This document shows positions 1 through 10,265 of a stretch of 64,000 nucleotides of DNA, piece after piece. Position numbers and translations under genes: made by a program. Location: the NCBI GenBank assembly GCA_020055645.1, contig CM034546.1, forward strand, positions 61,690,001 to 61,754,000, read 5' to 3'. The notes under the pieces were generated by a model. The model searched no databases. It was given only the letters and a program-made list of their open reading frames with translations, and was not told the origin of the DNA. The stretch is from Tomocerus qinae. Taxonomy: Eukaryota; Arthropoda; Collembola; Entomobryomorpha; Tomoceridae. Within the stretch, counting starts at the first letter, position 1, and each line of letters starts with the position of its first letter.

Positions 1-330
1 ACCTTATTTTCCGGATTCATTCCCGTCGTGTGTTGTTTGAGGCGGTTTAAGGTAACCCCTAAAGTTAAATTCGGACAATTTAACAAGACGGATACCAAAG
101 CATGGGTAGCGCAACTGTTAGGTACCATCTGAAATTATTACAATTTTTTATTTATATATTATCATTACATGGTTTCAGCATAATATATTGCACCCTATAA
201 AAACCCCGGCCAAATACCCCAAATTAGGATTTCAGTATAAACCGTCTAACAAAGGAATGGTGCCCCTTTTTACGTTGTTTACATTTAAAAAATCAGGAGA
301 CGATTTTTGACTTAGCTAGCTAATGGATTT

Positions 331-440
331 AGTTCCCCATATCGCAATAATTCCCCAGTTGGGGAACTAAATGAATAAATTTGGGAAAATATTATGGCTC
401 TCCAAATGTTTAGTTCCCCATATCGAAATAGTTCCCCACC
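331..440. repeat. TTCCCC palindrome repeat, copy 1
   Basis: Contains two AGTTCCCCATATCG motifs, a 7-bp inverted repeat around TTCCCCAGTTGGGGAA, and the spacer phrase CTCCAAATG. The same ordered motifs recur at 1251-1341, so this is a dispersed or locally duplicated short element. No target-site duplication was identified. Confidence 0.6.
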
Positions 441-1077
441 CTAAAACCCTAAATTAAAGGACTTAGCCAGTGCATCTGTACCTAGTAAGTGCATATGTGC
501 CAACCACTGTACAAAATACCATTTGCCATTGGTAAGTGGTTTTTAATGGTATTTAATGTTATTTACTATCACCTAAAAATTGTTGGTAAATGGCATAATT
601 GATAAGAAATGGTAAAAATAGTTTTATTTAAATTTCGTACAGAATTTTGAATAAAAGTCGCCGCTAGTACATAAAATACTTTTGCAGCTGAAGATTGTTG
701 TCTCAAATTGACTGCCCAACTTAATGTGTTTTAATATTGATAATTAATCCAAGAAGGGGTCAACTAATTGGGACACAATCATCCTTACTAACTTATTGAA
801 TAATTAATTTTAATTAAATAAGAACTTTTTCTAAGTAAATGAAAGTTGGCTGTATACCAAGCAAATAATGTCGTTTAAATGACTGCTTCATTACTTCAGT
901 GAACATTCAAATATAATTAGAAATATTTTAGAGAAAATAGAGCATAAAACTTATTTTAATGTGTCGTTTGTGTATCTTTGGTAAGTATTCACTATAATTT
1001 ACCATTTTTATCATTTAACGCATTTTTACCACTGTGAAGGTAAAAAAGGCTAAAAAGTGGTATACTTTGTAAAGTAG

Positions 1078-1164
1078 AATGACGATGATGACGAAGAAAT
1101 GGATGTTGATTTAACCCAACCTATGGGCGGATCTCTATTCTCTGACGACGGCGTTGAAATCTAA
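1078..1164 (+). CDS. Possible terminal exon with an acidic C-terminus
   Basis: After a possible splice acceptor (TAG at 1075-1077), an open frame of 28 codons runs to TAA at 1162-1164. It encodes an acidic tail beginning NDDDDEEMDVD and ending FSDDGVEI. The composition looks protein-like, but no family was recognised. An in-frame upstream exon ending at the AAG|GTAACC donor near position 51 would join in phase 0. It lies opposite the intron of the minus-strand BAP1 gene, so it may equally be a chance frame. Confidence 0.25.
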   Translation, partial: NDDDDEEMDVDLTQPMGGSLFSDDGVEI

Positions 1165-1250
1165 ATTCCTACTAATAACCTCATTCACTATATTTACAAT
1201 TTAATTTTGCTTTGAAGTAATATAAAAATTTGACATGAAAATGTTTTAAT

Positions 1251-1341
1251 TTGCCATATCATAATAATTCCCCATGTGGGGAACTATAACAATATTTTTG
1301 ATTAAAAAATGGTCTCCAAATGAGAGTTCCCCGGGGAACTA
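1251..1341. repeat. TTCCCC palindrome repeat, copy 2
   Basis: Same order of motifs as the copy at 331-440: CCATATC, AATAATTCCCCA, a hairpin TTCCCCA-TG-TGGGGAA, then TCTCCAAATG. It ends in the perfect 16-bp palindrome AGTTCCCCGGGGAACT. Confidence 0.6.
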
Positions 1342-1638
1342 AATCGATTAATACGGTAGCTATGTATACTACTTTTGTTTCATTTTTATGACATTCAGAC
1401 GGTCTTTTTCTTCTTCACTAAATTAAATTCAGAAATAGCATAATATCAGAAATTATCATAATCATAAAATGGCATAAAAATTAGGCAATTTAGAATAATT
1501 TTTGCTATTTCGATTAGCATCTTATTAAGGTTGTCTTTATATTATTTGTAAACGTTCTTTTTAATGAATATTTTAAGTATGGGAATTTTAAAGACTTTTC
1601 AATACTTTAATATTACTTGTATTTATTCTAAGACCAAC

Positions 1639-2097
1639 CTGCTGAGCAAAAAATATGGTATTCACTACGCTTTCGTCACGAACAAGAAAATCGTTATCTT
1701 CAATGATTTTCCTTCTGGATCGGCGCTCTTCAATCCAACGAAAAAGAAAAATAAAACCATACACAGGGCCGTCAATTGGTTTTTGTAAATCGTATATTTC
1801 CTCTACTTGAACCCCTTCAACTCCAAAGTCTTCCAAGAGCAGTGTGAACAAACCTGTTGATGAACAAAATTAAATGGTATGTCAGGGTTTGCAATTTCTT
1901 TCCCATTACTATGAGGGACTATTGACTATGGATTAATCATTTAATGATCAATGGAATACTGGGATACTATATATATATTTTTAAATTATATTTTATCAAT
2001 TTTAATTTCATACATAGAATGAAAACAATTTTAACTAACCAGGATCACTCTCCAACTCCAACCACCCTTCCGTCAAATTTTGTATTTCAGTAGGCAT
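1639..2097 (-). CDS. BAP1: BAP1/calypso-type ubiquitin C-terminal hydrolase, 5' part
   Basis: Two minus-strand exons: 2040-2097 (ATG start, 58 nt, phase 1) and 1639-1853. Both follow GT-AG rules, and the joined frame stays open. The protein begins [20 protein letters not shown]. It continues with the UCH N-terminal motifs [17 protein letters not shown] and [20 protein letters not shown] and ends at IFFAQQ. This order and spacing match the nuclear deubiquitinase BAP1 (Drosophila Calypso). Calypso removes ubiquitin from histone H2A within the PR-DUB complex with Asx. Only about 91 residues are present. The catalytic Cys/His exons and the C-terminal ULD lie beyond the left edge or are absent. 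Identification is firm; intactness cannot be judged. Confidence 0.9.
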
Positions 2098-3223
2098 TTT
2101 TTAAATTAAAATAAATGCGTGAAAAGTGGAAATATTAATTACGTGACTAATTATTATCTATTGAATTATTAATAGCTTTTTCAAGTCTTTATGACAACAA
2201 TCAACGAAGGTGCCATACAAATTAGTCACATTTTACATTTACATTTATGACTACCTATGACATGACTATGACCTATGCCCTATGCAATAAAAATTCGATA
2301 AATATCAAAATTAAGATTAGCAATCAACAGCAATGTAAAACTTGTGATATTCAAAGTTTGCCGCCTGAAGCAATATTGGGCAAATGACAGTCTTTTTGCT
2401 TACGGCGGAAGGGTTAAGAAAATTACCCTTCGCAGTTTGTAGTTGTATGAATGTGGAGTTTATGGAGATCATTTTTATGAGGCAAGTTGAGATGAAAAGT
2501 TGGAAAGCCAACAATAACAATTTAAGCAAGCAAGCGATAGCAAAGCTAAACATGAGATTACGGAGAAGAGAAAGCAGAGAGGAAAGTTGCAGTACAGAAT
2601 CCTCTCTCTCTCCCGTCTCTCACAAGAAGTGTCTCAAGTTTTACCAGTCAAAGCATCAGTATCACTCATTGCATTGTTCAGCCTACATCTCACCGTCTCA
2701 CCTCACCTCACAACATTATTTTACTTACATCTCACATCAAATCATAGATACAGTACAAGGACGTATTGAGGGATGAGTTTTACTACGGGCTGAAGCCCCC
2801 ACCCCGAATATAAAATTTCTTTGCCATTTTTAACTCATTTCCGTCAAAAAATGCCAAACATTTTAATATAATCAGATTATCTATTGGAAATCTTAGCGCC
2901 CCCCACCCAAAACTCAGTTCTGTATATGTACGTGCTTGGAACAAAAGTGTCACTTGCAGGCTCAAAGTGTTAAATCACCTTTTAACCCGAAAATTTCAAA
3001 GTTGTTCTCAACTTTCTAATATAAACTTATTTAGATAAATATAATTTGGAAAAGATTGCCACTAAGCCGAAAGATCTAAATCATTTAACAGATTAGGGGA
3101 TTGCTAAAACAACTTCTTGCATATATCGTACATCCCGATCGCGAAATAGCAACACCTTTTTTTTCAGAACACTGTAGACAAAATTAGTAATTAGGCTTTT
3201 CAACACTTTGTCATCTTGCCACA
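2098..3223. other. Region upstream of BAP1, no supported gene
   Basis: Probably the BAP1 promoter and 5' UTR, followed by intergenic DNA. A 130-codon frame at 2384-2776 has biased, low-complexity content (CTCTCT and TCTCA runs) and no recognisable domain. A degraded terminal-repeat element lies at 2756-2938. Confidence 0.4.
2756..2938. mobile_element. Degraded CAAG..CGTATT/CGTGCTTG terminal-repeat element
   Basis: Starts CAAGGACGTATTGAGG and ends GTACGTGCTTG, next to C-rich runs. These ends resemble the elements at 3232-3349, 44791-44943 and 63363-63591. No target-site duplication is visible, so the borders are approximate. Confidence 0.35.
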
Positions 3224-3231
3224 TCCGTAGT

Positions 3232-3349
3232 CAGGCACGTATCAAGAAATTGGTCAAGGGGGGCGGAACCAAAAATTATAAGTTTTGCCTGTTTTGGGAA
3301 AGGGGGAGCCCCCCCCCCCCCGCTCCCTACTCTACTGGATACGTGCTTA
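3232..3349. mobile_element. hAT-like MITE, CARGCACGTATC family
   Basis: A 118-bp element with inverted ends CAGGCACGTATC and GGATACGTGCTTA and internal poly-G and poly-C tracts. It is flanked by a perfect 8-bp duplication TCCGTAGT (3224-3231 and 3350-3357). An 8-bp TSD is typical of the hAT superfamily. It is non-autonomous, with no transposase. Confidence 0.85.
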
Positions 3350-3449
3350 TCCGTAGTCCATCTCGTATCATTTTAGTTCGACGCTTTGTCAAAATTTGAA
3401 TATCGAAACTAATCGTAACAGCCACAGATAATAATCATGTTTTACCAAA

Positions 3450-3649
3450 CCTAATTAACATATTCCATAGGACAGGTTCAACGTCCAATGTCCAGGTTAC
3501 TAAAACTTGATCCTTTAGCATATTCCATGGAGGTCCAATGTCCAGGCTACTAAAACTTAATTAGCATATTCCATAGGGTTCCAAGGTCCAACATTCAAAC
3601 TATTAAAACTTAATTAGCATATTCAAAAGAGGTTCAAGGTCCAATATGC
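3450..3649. repeat. Degenerate tandem repeat, about four copies
   Basis: About four imperfect units of 46-63 bp share CTAAAACTTAATTAGCATATTCCATAGG, in two blocks, and GGTCCAATGTCCAGG. They lie about 400 bp upstream of the zinc-finger gene start. No open frame is conserved across units, so this is noncoding minisatellite DNA. Confidence 0.75.
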
Positions 3650-4035
3650 AAGAATTCTACGCAAACTCAGATGAGATAGGTTACGCTTGTCACCAACAAT
3701 TATCTCCTTTGTCTCCAGACTTCATTCCTCATTCTTGCCACAGTCGTTGTCTTGACCACAAGTGCCTATTTGACTGCTCTTAAAAACTACCAATTCGACT
3801 GCTCTGTGAAAATCGATTTTTGGCTTCAGACAGACTTCATTTAATTTTCTTCCTTTGTGGCGACGTTCGTTTGGATTTTGTGGTAAGGTTTTCCAACAGC
3901 ATTCATTTCTCTCAAGTTTTAGTTGTAAACTTGTTACTACAATATTTGAACTTTGTGAATTGTGAATAGCTATTCATAAAATTTAAACTCAATAAAATGT
4001 AATATATTGATTTTCGTTTGATTAAAATCTAGAAA

Positions 4036-5845
4036 ATGAATTGTCAGCCACTCGACCAAACTACAATTATCGGATCAAGGGGCACTGGGGGAATCGATTC
4101 TGAAGCAACCTCAGAAACTCAGATGACCATTCACAAAGACACGATTGACAGTTCGGACTTACCGAAGTTCATCACCATATCTCAGCCTTCGCAGAAAGCT
4201 GGATTTTATCCGCCGATTCAGTGTGGTAATTTATGATATTATATTTAACAGCACTTCCAAAAAATATAGAATTTACATTAATATCATATATGAGTTAAAT
4301 TTAATTGGAGATATAAATACGATCATTTTTATAATATTTCAGGCCAAACCACCATAAACGTTGCAAACGCTCCATTTTCTTCAATCAATACCCAATCTTC
4401 TTCGTTAAATTCTGGTTTTCTTGAGCCGATTTCCTATGGTAATTTCATATATAACATTTAGCAATAATTAAGAACAGTAAATTTAAATAATAAGGTTTAT
4501 TAATTTGACATTTTAGCGGAATAATTCATTCATGATACTTATTGATGTTCTTTTGTCATTATTTCAGACAATGCTAATGTAAATGTTGTCAATGATGCTC
4601 CTGCGTCTTCAATCAACACTCAATTGCAGACTTATCTTAATTCTGGTTTTCTTGTGCCGATTTCCTATGGTAATTTAAAATTTAATATATCACACATGAA
4701 GCAATAACTAAGAACATTAGTAACAAGGTTAATCAATATGATATTTATGAATCATTTATTAATGGTACTTATTATGCTCATTTGTTATTATTTCAGACGG
4801 TGCTGACGTAAATGTTGTAAATGCTCTTGCTTCTTCAACCAATTCCCAATCGCAGCCTTCTTCGTTAAATTTTTTGCTTCTTGTGCCGATTTCCCATGGT
4901 AGTTTAAATACTATATCACATTTAGCAATAGCTAAGAACAGTAAACTTTAGTAATAACAACAATAAGGTTTATCAATATGATATTTTAAAAGAATAATTT
5001 ATTCATGATACTTAATATGCTCATTTGTTATTATTTCAGGCGATGATAACGTAAATGTTGTTAACGCTCCTGCTTCTTCAACCAACACTCAATTACAATT
5101 ACAGCCTTCTCTTAATTCCTTTACTGCTAATTGGGACCACACTAATGCAAAGGCCATGCCCGAATCCAGAGATGAGAATACAACTGAATTGCCTCAGCCA
5201 GCCATGAATTTGGAAAGAGAAGAAAGCACTGGAAATGTATTCGAAAATGATCCCATCGCCGAGTTTTTTCAAAGCGAAGGCATAAATTTGGACGAATTTT
5301 TCGAAACCCCAGAACAGGAGCGTGATGATTCCAATATCAATAACCAAGTTGGAATCGAAGAACTAGAAAACACCATCAAGAAAATTGAAGAGAAGAGACG
5401 CCGTGTAAAAGAAAAGAAAGTTTCGTCAAATTCCGACTTCACCCCAAATCGTTTCTCTTGCAGAAAAACATTCAGCGGCGGATTAAACGAAAATGACAAA
5501 TCCTTCCGGCCTAATACATTCAGAGATGGAATATTAATCCCCGAAGTAAATTCTGAATTTTACACAAAATTGGAAGCCTGGAAAACGTTTAAGCCCGAAA
5601 GGATTTCGCCGGAGGATGTTCAACAACCAAGAGCTCGAGTTCCATCTAAAATCAAAGGATCCGAAAAATCGTACATCTGCGAATATTGTTTACGGGAATT
5701 TGAAGCTCGCTACAAATTGAACCTGCATGCCCGCATTCACCAAGGCCCAACACTTTTCAGATGCAATTGCGACAAATGTGGAGTCCCATTTCGTGATGAT
5801 CGCACCATGAGCAAATATCACCGCCAAGCATCCGAGAGAAACTGA
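4036..5845 (+). CDS. C2H2 zinc-finger protein with tandemly duplicated N-terminal exons
   Basis: Five exons: 4036-4225, 4343-4438, 4568-4669, 4797-4898 and 5040-5845. All introns are phase 1 with GT and TTTCAG borders, and the model encodes 431 residues. Exons 2, 3, 4 and the start of exon 5 encode one repeated 32-34-residue segment, consensus NVNVVNAPASSTNTQ...PISYG. An acidic, charged linker follows, including a lysine/arginine-rich stretch (KKIEEKRRRVKEKKV). Near the C-terminus is one good C2H2 finger (CEYC...HARIH) and a degenerate second one (CDKC...YH) that lacks its last histidine. The start ATG follows a possible acceptor, so a 5' UTR intron is likely. It is presumably a nuclear nucleic-acid-binding protein; targets are unknown. 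Poly(A) signals lie near 6150-6165. Confidence 0.8.
4343..5039 (+). repeat. Tandem exon-intron duplication, units of 225-243 bp
   Basis: Three full units (4343-4567, 4568-4796, 4797-5039) plus the start of exon 5 each begin at a splice acceptor. The introns share blocks too: GTAATTT, AGCAATA, AAGAACA, ATAATTCATTCATGATACTTA and CATTTGTTATTATTTCAG, each in most units. The units are symmetric phase-1 exons, so each can be added or skipped without a frameshift. Confidence 0.85.
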
Positions 5846-7081
5846 AGATCACCGCAATTTTCTTCAACACCTCACATTTCTAATAATCGATTCTTGTTAA
5901 CCTAATCTAATTATGTATATTTATTTTATAATCAATTTTCCACTACTTTGTAGTTTTAAAGTCTCTCAAGTTATTACCTCATCCCAATGAATTTTGATAC
6001 AGTTGATTTATATATTTATTCCATTTCAACAATGTTGATATTTTTGATACTCAGTATTACTACACTGATTTTATAATGAATTGCAAACGTTGTTGCATTA
6101 ATTTTTAATGAATTGTGATTTTAATGAATAATCAATGAATTGGAAGTTCAATAAATTCTCGCCGAATAAAAAATATTTTATCATAACAAAGTCATTTTTA
6201 TTTAAAAAATACTGTTTTGCATTGATTCCAGCTTTTCATTAGCTTTAACATTATATTTGGTTATCATATTACAAAAATGGATATTACTTTTAGTTCACAT
6301 TTAGGCCGGTCTTTTGAAAAATGCTATTTCCTAATTTGATGAACGCTCTAGATTAGAACAACGACTGTTAAAATTTTTATCATGAAAGATCTGTCAGGAC
6401 TAATAATATTTCTCATCACTGTTAGAATACTAATTTTCCAGATTCATTGTCAGTTTTTATTATGCAATATATAATCTTGGCTATCTATGGTAACCGAAAA
6501 ATAGTGAACCGTCCAATGGGTTAGAAAACTGTAGGGACTAATCAGTACCTACTTTAAAAAATATTATCACCACTACTAATTTAAAGAATGGCCAATTGCA
6601 AAGCCATGAGAAAAAAGAATACAAATGCCATCCACAATATGAATTCGAGGAATGAATTCTTGATCATTTTTCTTAGCGTATGATAAAATTGCGACCACCA
6701 AACTAAACTTTATTTTTGCGTTAATCCAATCTCAATACATTACTAATATATAAGACCAATAAGCCATATACTATTACTATATTATACAAAAATAAAATGA
6801 GAACAGTCATATTCTTGTCAATGCCTTTTAGTTGCCTAATGGTTGGAAAATATTGCATCCATCCATATGAGGTCTGTCAACGCAATATGGGATAATTTTT
6901 ACTTGGTCTAGAAATTGAGAGGTGCATATTAGGTTAGGTTATCATTAATAGCATAATATATATTATCCGACAAAATATATTAATTTGATATCCATGAGGA
7001 TTTTTCATATTGGAAAGCTAATGGTTTTAAGTTGGTTTAGCTTGCTCTGCTTGTCTATTCTAGTCCCCCAGCCCAGGTTAG
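5846..7081. other. 3' UTR and intergenic region
   Basis: It begins with the 3' UTR of the zinc-finger gene, including AATAAA-type signals around 6150-6165. The rest is AT-rich, and I see no gene in it. Confidence 0.4.
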
Positions 7082-7243
7082 TTGTTAGAAAGATATGTCG
7101 ATGTCGAAGCCCAACTTTATGCTATAAACGGCGATACTGAGTACCTTCAAAACTGGTTTGCCAAATCCGAATTCTCACTCTGTTTTGACTATATCGATCC
7201 AAAAATCTCATTGAAGGATTTCTTACTTCATACATACTTCTAA
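7082..7243 (+). CDS. Orphan terminal exon of an unrecognised protein
   Basis: An open frame of 53 codons ends at TAA 7241-7243. A pyrimidine-rich acceptor (CTAGTCCCCCAGCCCAGGTTAG) immediately precedes it. The peptide runs from LLERYVDVEAQLY through LQNWFAKSEFSLCFDYIDP to FLLHTYF. Its balanced composition and aromatic/acidic pattern look like a real C-terminus. No upstream exon could be found between 5850 and 7080, so it may be a gene fragment left by rearrangement. Family unknown. Confidence 0.4.
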   Translation: MLERYVDVEAQLYAINGDTEYLQNWFAKSEFSLCFDYIDPKISLKDFLLHTYF

Positions 7244-7879
7244 AGTTTCTCTTTAAAACCATGTCATAAATTAAAGTTAAATATATAAATTAACATACTT
7301 TGGATTGGAAGCCTGTGTACATTAAAAATAAACGAAATTGGAAATTTGGAAACCGAATAAATTATGACATACACAATGACATATTATTATACTAACATTA
7401 AGGTAATCAATACATTTTAAGCATTAATCTATGCACTAGCATTAATCTAACATTTCATATTAATAATTTTAGTGAAACAAAAGGTTAAAAATATTTTGTA
7501 TTTATATTCAATTGGCAGCTCAGCTCGATAAAGTCGTTCCCGTCTTCATTTGCTAACTGAATTGAATTGTTTGAATATTTTCATTGGGACTAAACAGACG
7601 GTACCACAACTAAATGAAAATTTATAGTAGTACCACCGACAGGTGACAGGAGCAATTAACTTACCATGATAATTACTAAATACTTTTTTGATTACTAAAT
7701 AATTGTAATTAAATACAATCACATCACTTCTGCATTTTCCAAGCATAAATTCAGGTAATTAACTTAAAAACTAAAATAAATGTTCTCACGTCTCAAATTG
7801 ACAGGAATTAGTTTCTTAATAACATAAATACAGCATTTATACTAACGTCCGTTTAAATAATATATTGTTTTAGATAACA
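7244..7879. other. Intergenic region before the HEPN-TPR gene
   Basis: AT-rich, with no gene seen. A TTTTAG acceptor just before the ATG at 7880 suggests that a 5' UTR intron of the next gene ends here. Confidence 0.4.
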
Positions 7880-9724
7880 ATGCAGACTGAAGAGATTCAG
7901 AATTACCTCAAGTTCCACCTTTTACTCGTGGACACTATACCAAGTCACCTGCGTAAAATATTCCAAGATACGTGGCTTACTTTTAGTAGAAATCCATGGG
8001 GAAATACCCCAACAGACGGAAAGGAACTTGTTGGTAGACTTGGAAAAAAATTTTACAGCAAAGAAATGAAGATTCAAAAGCAGTATTTGCAATCAGGAGA
8101 CATAAACAAATGGGATTTTCCATTTTTGGCGAAAGTTATTAATCAGTTAGCTAGTCAAGATCCGTCTTTAACACCTGAAAATATAGCTAAACTCCAGGCT
8201 CTAAGCACGTTGGTACAAATCAGGAATAAATTTGGTCACATTGGAACTCCTTTTCTGTCAGCTGATGACTATAATTCAAATTGGACTGATGTAGTGGAAG
8301 TTCTGGAACAATTTGGAATAACCGAGGAAGAATTGGAAACGTCTTCAACTTCACAGATAGTTGGCGTAACCCAAGTAAGCCACAAAAATACGAACGAAGC
8401 AAAGAAAATTAAAGAAATTGGAAATAAATTGCTAGGTAATGGAGATATTACAACGGCTATTGTCCGTTATTCAGAAGCTCTTCTTTTGACAAATATTCAT
8501 CCAGATGAGCAAGCTATTATTTACTCCAATCGGTCGAAAGCGTATCTTGATTTGGAGGTGACTGACACTGATCATGCAATCGAAGATGCCGAGCAAGCGA
8601 TTAATCTTCATCCTCGGTGGTGGAAATGCTATTTTCGGTCAGCCACTGCCTACGAAGCAGTTGAAAATTTTCAAAAAGCAATTAAATTCTTCAGTATTGC
8701 ACTGGCATTAAACCCGGGTGGAACTGAAATTGAAAAACGAGTGGGATTTTGCAGATTCAGAAAATCATTGAGCGAAATCGAGTCAAAAGATTTGTATAGA
8801 AGTGTGAAAGAATGTGCGGAAACGTATTTGAATGAAAAGGAATCTAAGAATGAGAAGATTAGTGATAAAATGATTGAGGAGGCAAAGGAAAAATTAAAAA
8901 CAGAAAATTCCTATTTGGGATTAATAGTCAAAGGCCATGAGAACCGAGAATCGAAAAAATTCCAAGAAGCTTACGAATCTTTTCAACAAGCAGAAACTAT
9001 GGGTAGTAATGGGAAGAATGCAGAAGCTTTATATAATTTAGCAATGCTGAAAATGAACGAAAGACTGAAAAATGGGACTATTACTGAAAATATTCAATCC
9101 CTTGAAAAAGCTGCGATGCAAGATACTAGTGGGAATATCGGAGTTGCAGAATCTCAATTTATTCTTGGACTTTATTTCCAAATGACTACACAGAGTTTTG
9201 AAAAAGTACTTTTATGGTACAAAAAATCTGCAAAGAATCTAAATGGTTTGGCTGCTAATCAACTTGGAATGTTGTATGATGAAGGAGTTTTATTTGCAAT
9301 GAACAAAAATATGGCAGTTGAATTCTGGAATAAAGCAGCGGATTCAAAACAAAAGGTTCTTCCAGCCATGGAGTCATTATCTAGACATTTTCTCGAAACT
9401 TTCGAATTCGAATTGGCAATTAAATGGCACACAACTGCTGTTGAAAATGGAAGTAAAGTTTTATCAGTAGGAAAAGATAATTTTAAAGCTGATGTTAATG
9501 AATTAGAGACTTATTATACGGATTGGAAGATGACTAAGACGTTAGAAGAAAGATACAAGTCACCCGAGGATATTGAAACGGCAAAGGGGTTGAAAATCAG
9601 AGTTGATGTGAAAATCAAAAATATTCTTCAAGATCATTTCAAATATCATCCTCGAAATAAAAGTTCACCGTTGACTTTAACTGCCGTTACCAAGAAATTT
9701 TCAATTTTCTTCCAAACAAGATAA
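7880..9724 (+). CDS. HEPN (DZIP3-type), TPR and Sel1-like repeat protein
   Basis: A single 614-residue exon. Residues 1 to about 150 resemble the DZIP3/hRUL138-type HEPN domain: a helical start, then the signature RNKFGH at 115-120, which fits the catalytic R-x4-H motif of HEPN ribonucleases. Residues about 173-290 form TPRs (GNKLLGNGDITTAIVRYSEA, IYSNRSKAYLDLE, LHPRWWKCYFRSATAY). Residues about 375-530 contain Sel1-like units (AEALYNLAMLK, AESQFILGLYFQ, AANQLGMLYDEG). In animals this HEPN type accompanies immune and NTPase-containing proteins; an RNA-cleaving or adaptor role is an inference. The CARD-NB-ARC gene lies 3.4 kb downstream on the same strand. The stop is clean and no truncation is visible. 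Confidence 0.8.
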   Translation: MQTEEIQNYLKFHLLLVDTIPSHLRKIFQDTWLTFSRNPWGNTPTDGKELVGRLGKKFYSKEMKIQKQYLQSGDINKWDFPFLAKVINQLASQDPSLTPENIAKLQALSTLVQIRNKFGHIGTPFLSADDYNSNWTDVVEVLEQFGITEEELETSSTSQIVGVTQVSHKNTNEAKKIKEIGNKLLGNGDITTAIVRYSEALLLTNIHPDEQAIIYSNRSKAYLDLEVTDTDHAIEDAEQAINLHPRWWKCYFRSATAYEAVENFQKAIKFFSIALALNPGGTEIEKRVGFCRFRKSLSEIESKDLYRSVKECAETYLNEKESKNEKISDKMIEEAKEKLKTENSYLGLIVKGHENRESKKFQEAYESFQQAETMGSNGKNAEALYNLAMLKMNERLKNGTITENIQSLEKAAMQDTSGNIGVAESQFILGLYFQMTTQSFEKVLLWYKKSAKNLNGLAANQLGMLYDEGVLFAMNKNMAVEFWNKAADSKQKVLPAMESLSRHFLETFEFELAIKWHTTAVENGSKVLSVGKDNFKADVNELETYYTDWKMTKTLEERYKSPEDIETAKGLKIRVDVKIKNILQDHFKYHPRNKSSPLTLTAVTKKFSIFFQTR

Positions 9725-10265
9725 AAGGAACATGCTGAAAAATATACAGTGCTGTTAACACTACAACGTAGATAAATTACTATAGTACATTAAATTTTAA
9801 TGAAATTATGTGTGATATTTGTTACTGCCAAAGACTGATTTGCTGTTATTTTGTTATTGATATTATTTTCAAATTCTATTATTGGTCTCATTTTGAAAAA
9901 TATATCCCGAAGCCACTAGTACAATAGAACTGCAGTTATGCGACTCAAAACATAATTTCAACTGAAAATACACAAAGATATTAAAAGATGATGGCCTACA
10001 ATGTAAAACTTACAACTTAAAATATTTATTATATAAACCCGTATATCAAAACTTGAAAATTGGAAAGTCGAAGGTTTTTTAAGTTTTATTTATTTTTTTA
10101 TTTACTGAGTGAAATTAGTCAAAAATTGTATGTACAAGTATAATATTATGAATTATGAATGTACAATTAAAATTAAATCCATAAATATGTTGTTTTTCCT
10201 TGCTTGGAATTTATTATTCCTCAGGTCAGACTCAAAAAATAGTAGTAAATTGTAATTGTAAATTC
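9725..10265. other. Convergent intergenic region
   Basis: Lies between the 3' ends of the HEPN-TPR gene (plus) and the F-box gene (minus). AT-rich, with nothing else recognised. Confidence 0.4.

Larger units (their letters stand above)
1..1638. other. Left-edge stretch, mainly intron of the minus-strand BAP1-like gene
   Basis: AT-rich sequence with no convincing gene of its own except the weak plus-strand exon candidate at 1078-1164. It should hold the next BAP1 exon, with the catalytic cysteine, on the minus strand. I could not find one, so that intron probably extends past position 1. Two related copies of a TTCCCC-palindrome repeat lie in it. Confidence 0.5.

Noticed and set aside
1-132. 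Open frame from the window edge to TGA at 130-132
   Set aside because: Too short, begins at the edge, and a splice donor-like AAGGTAACC interrupts it. It cannot be told from chance.
2384-2776. 130-codon plus-strand frame
   Set aside because: Its second half is translated CTCTCT/TCTCA simple sequence, the first half has no domain, and it sits in the likely BAP1 promoter region.
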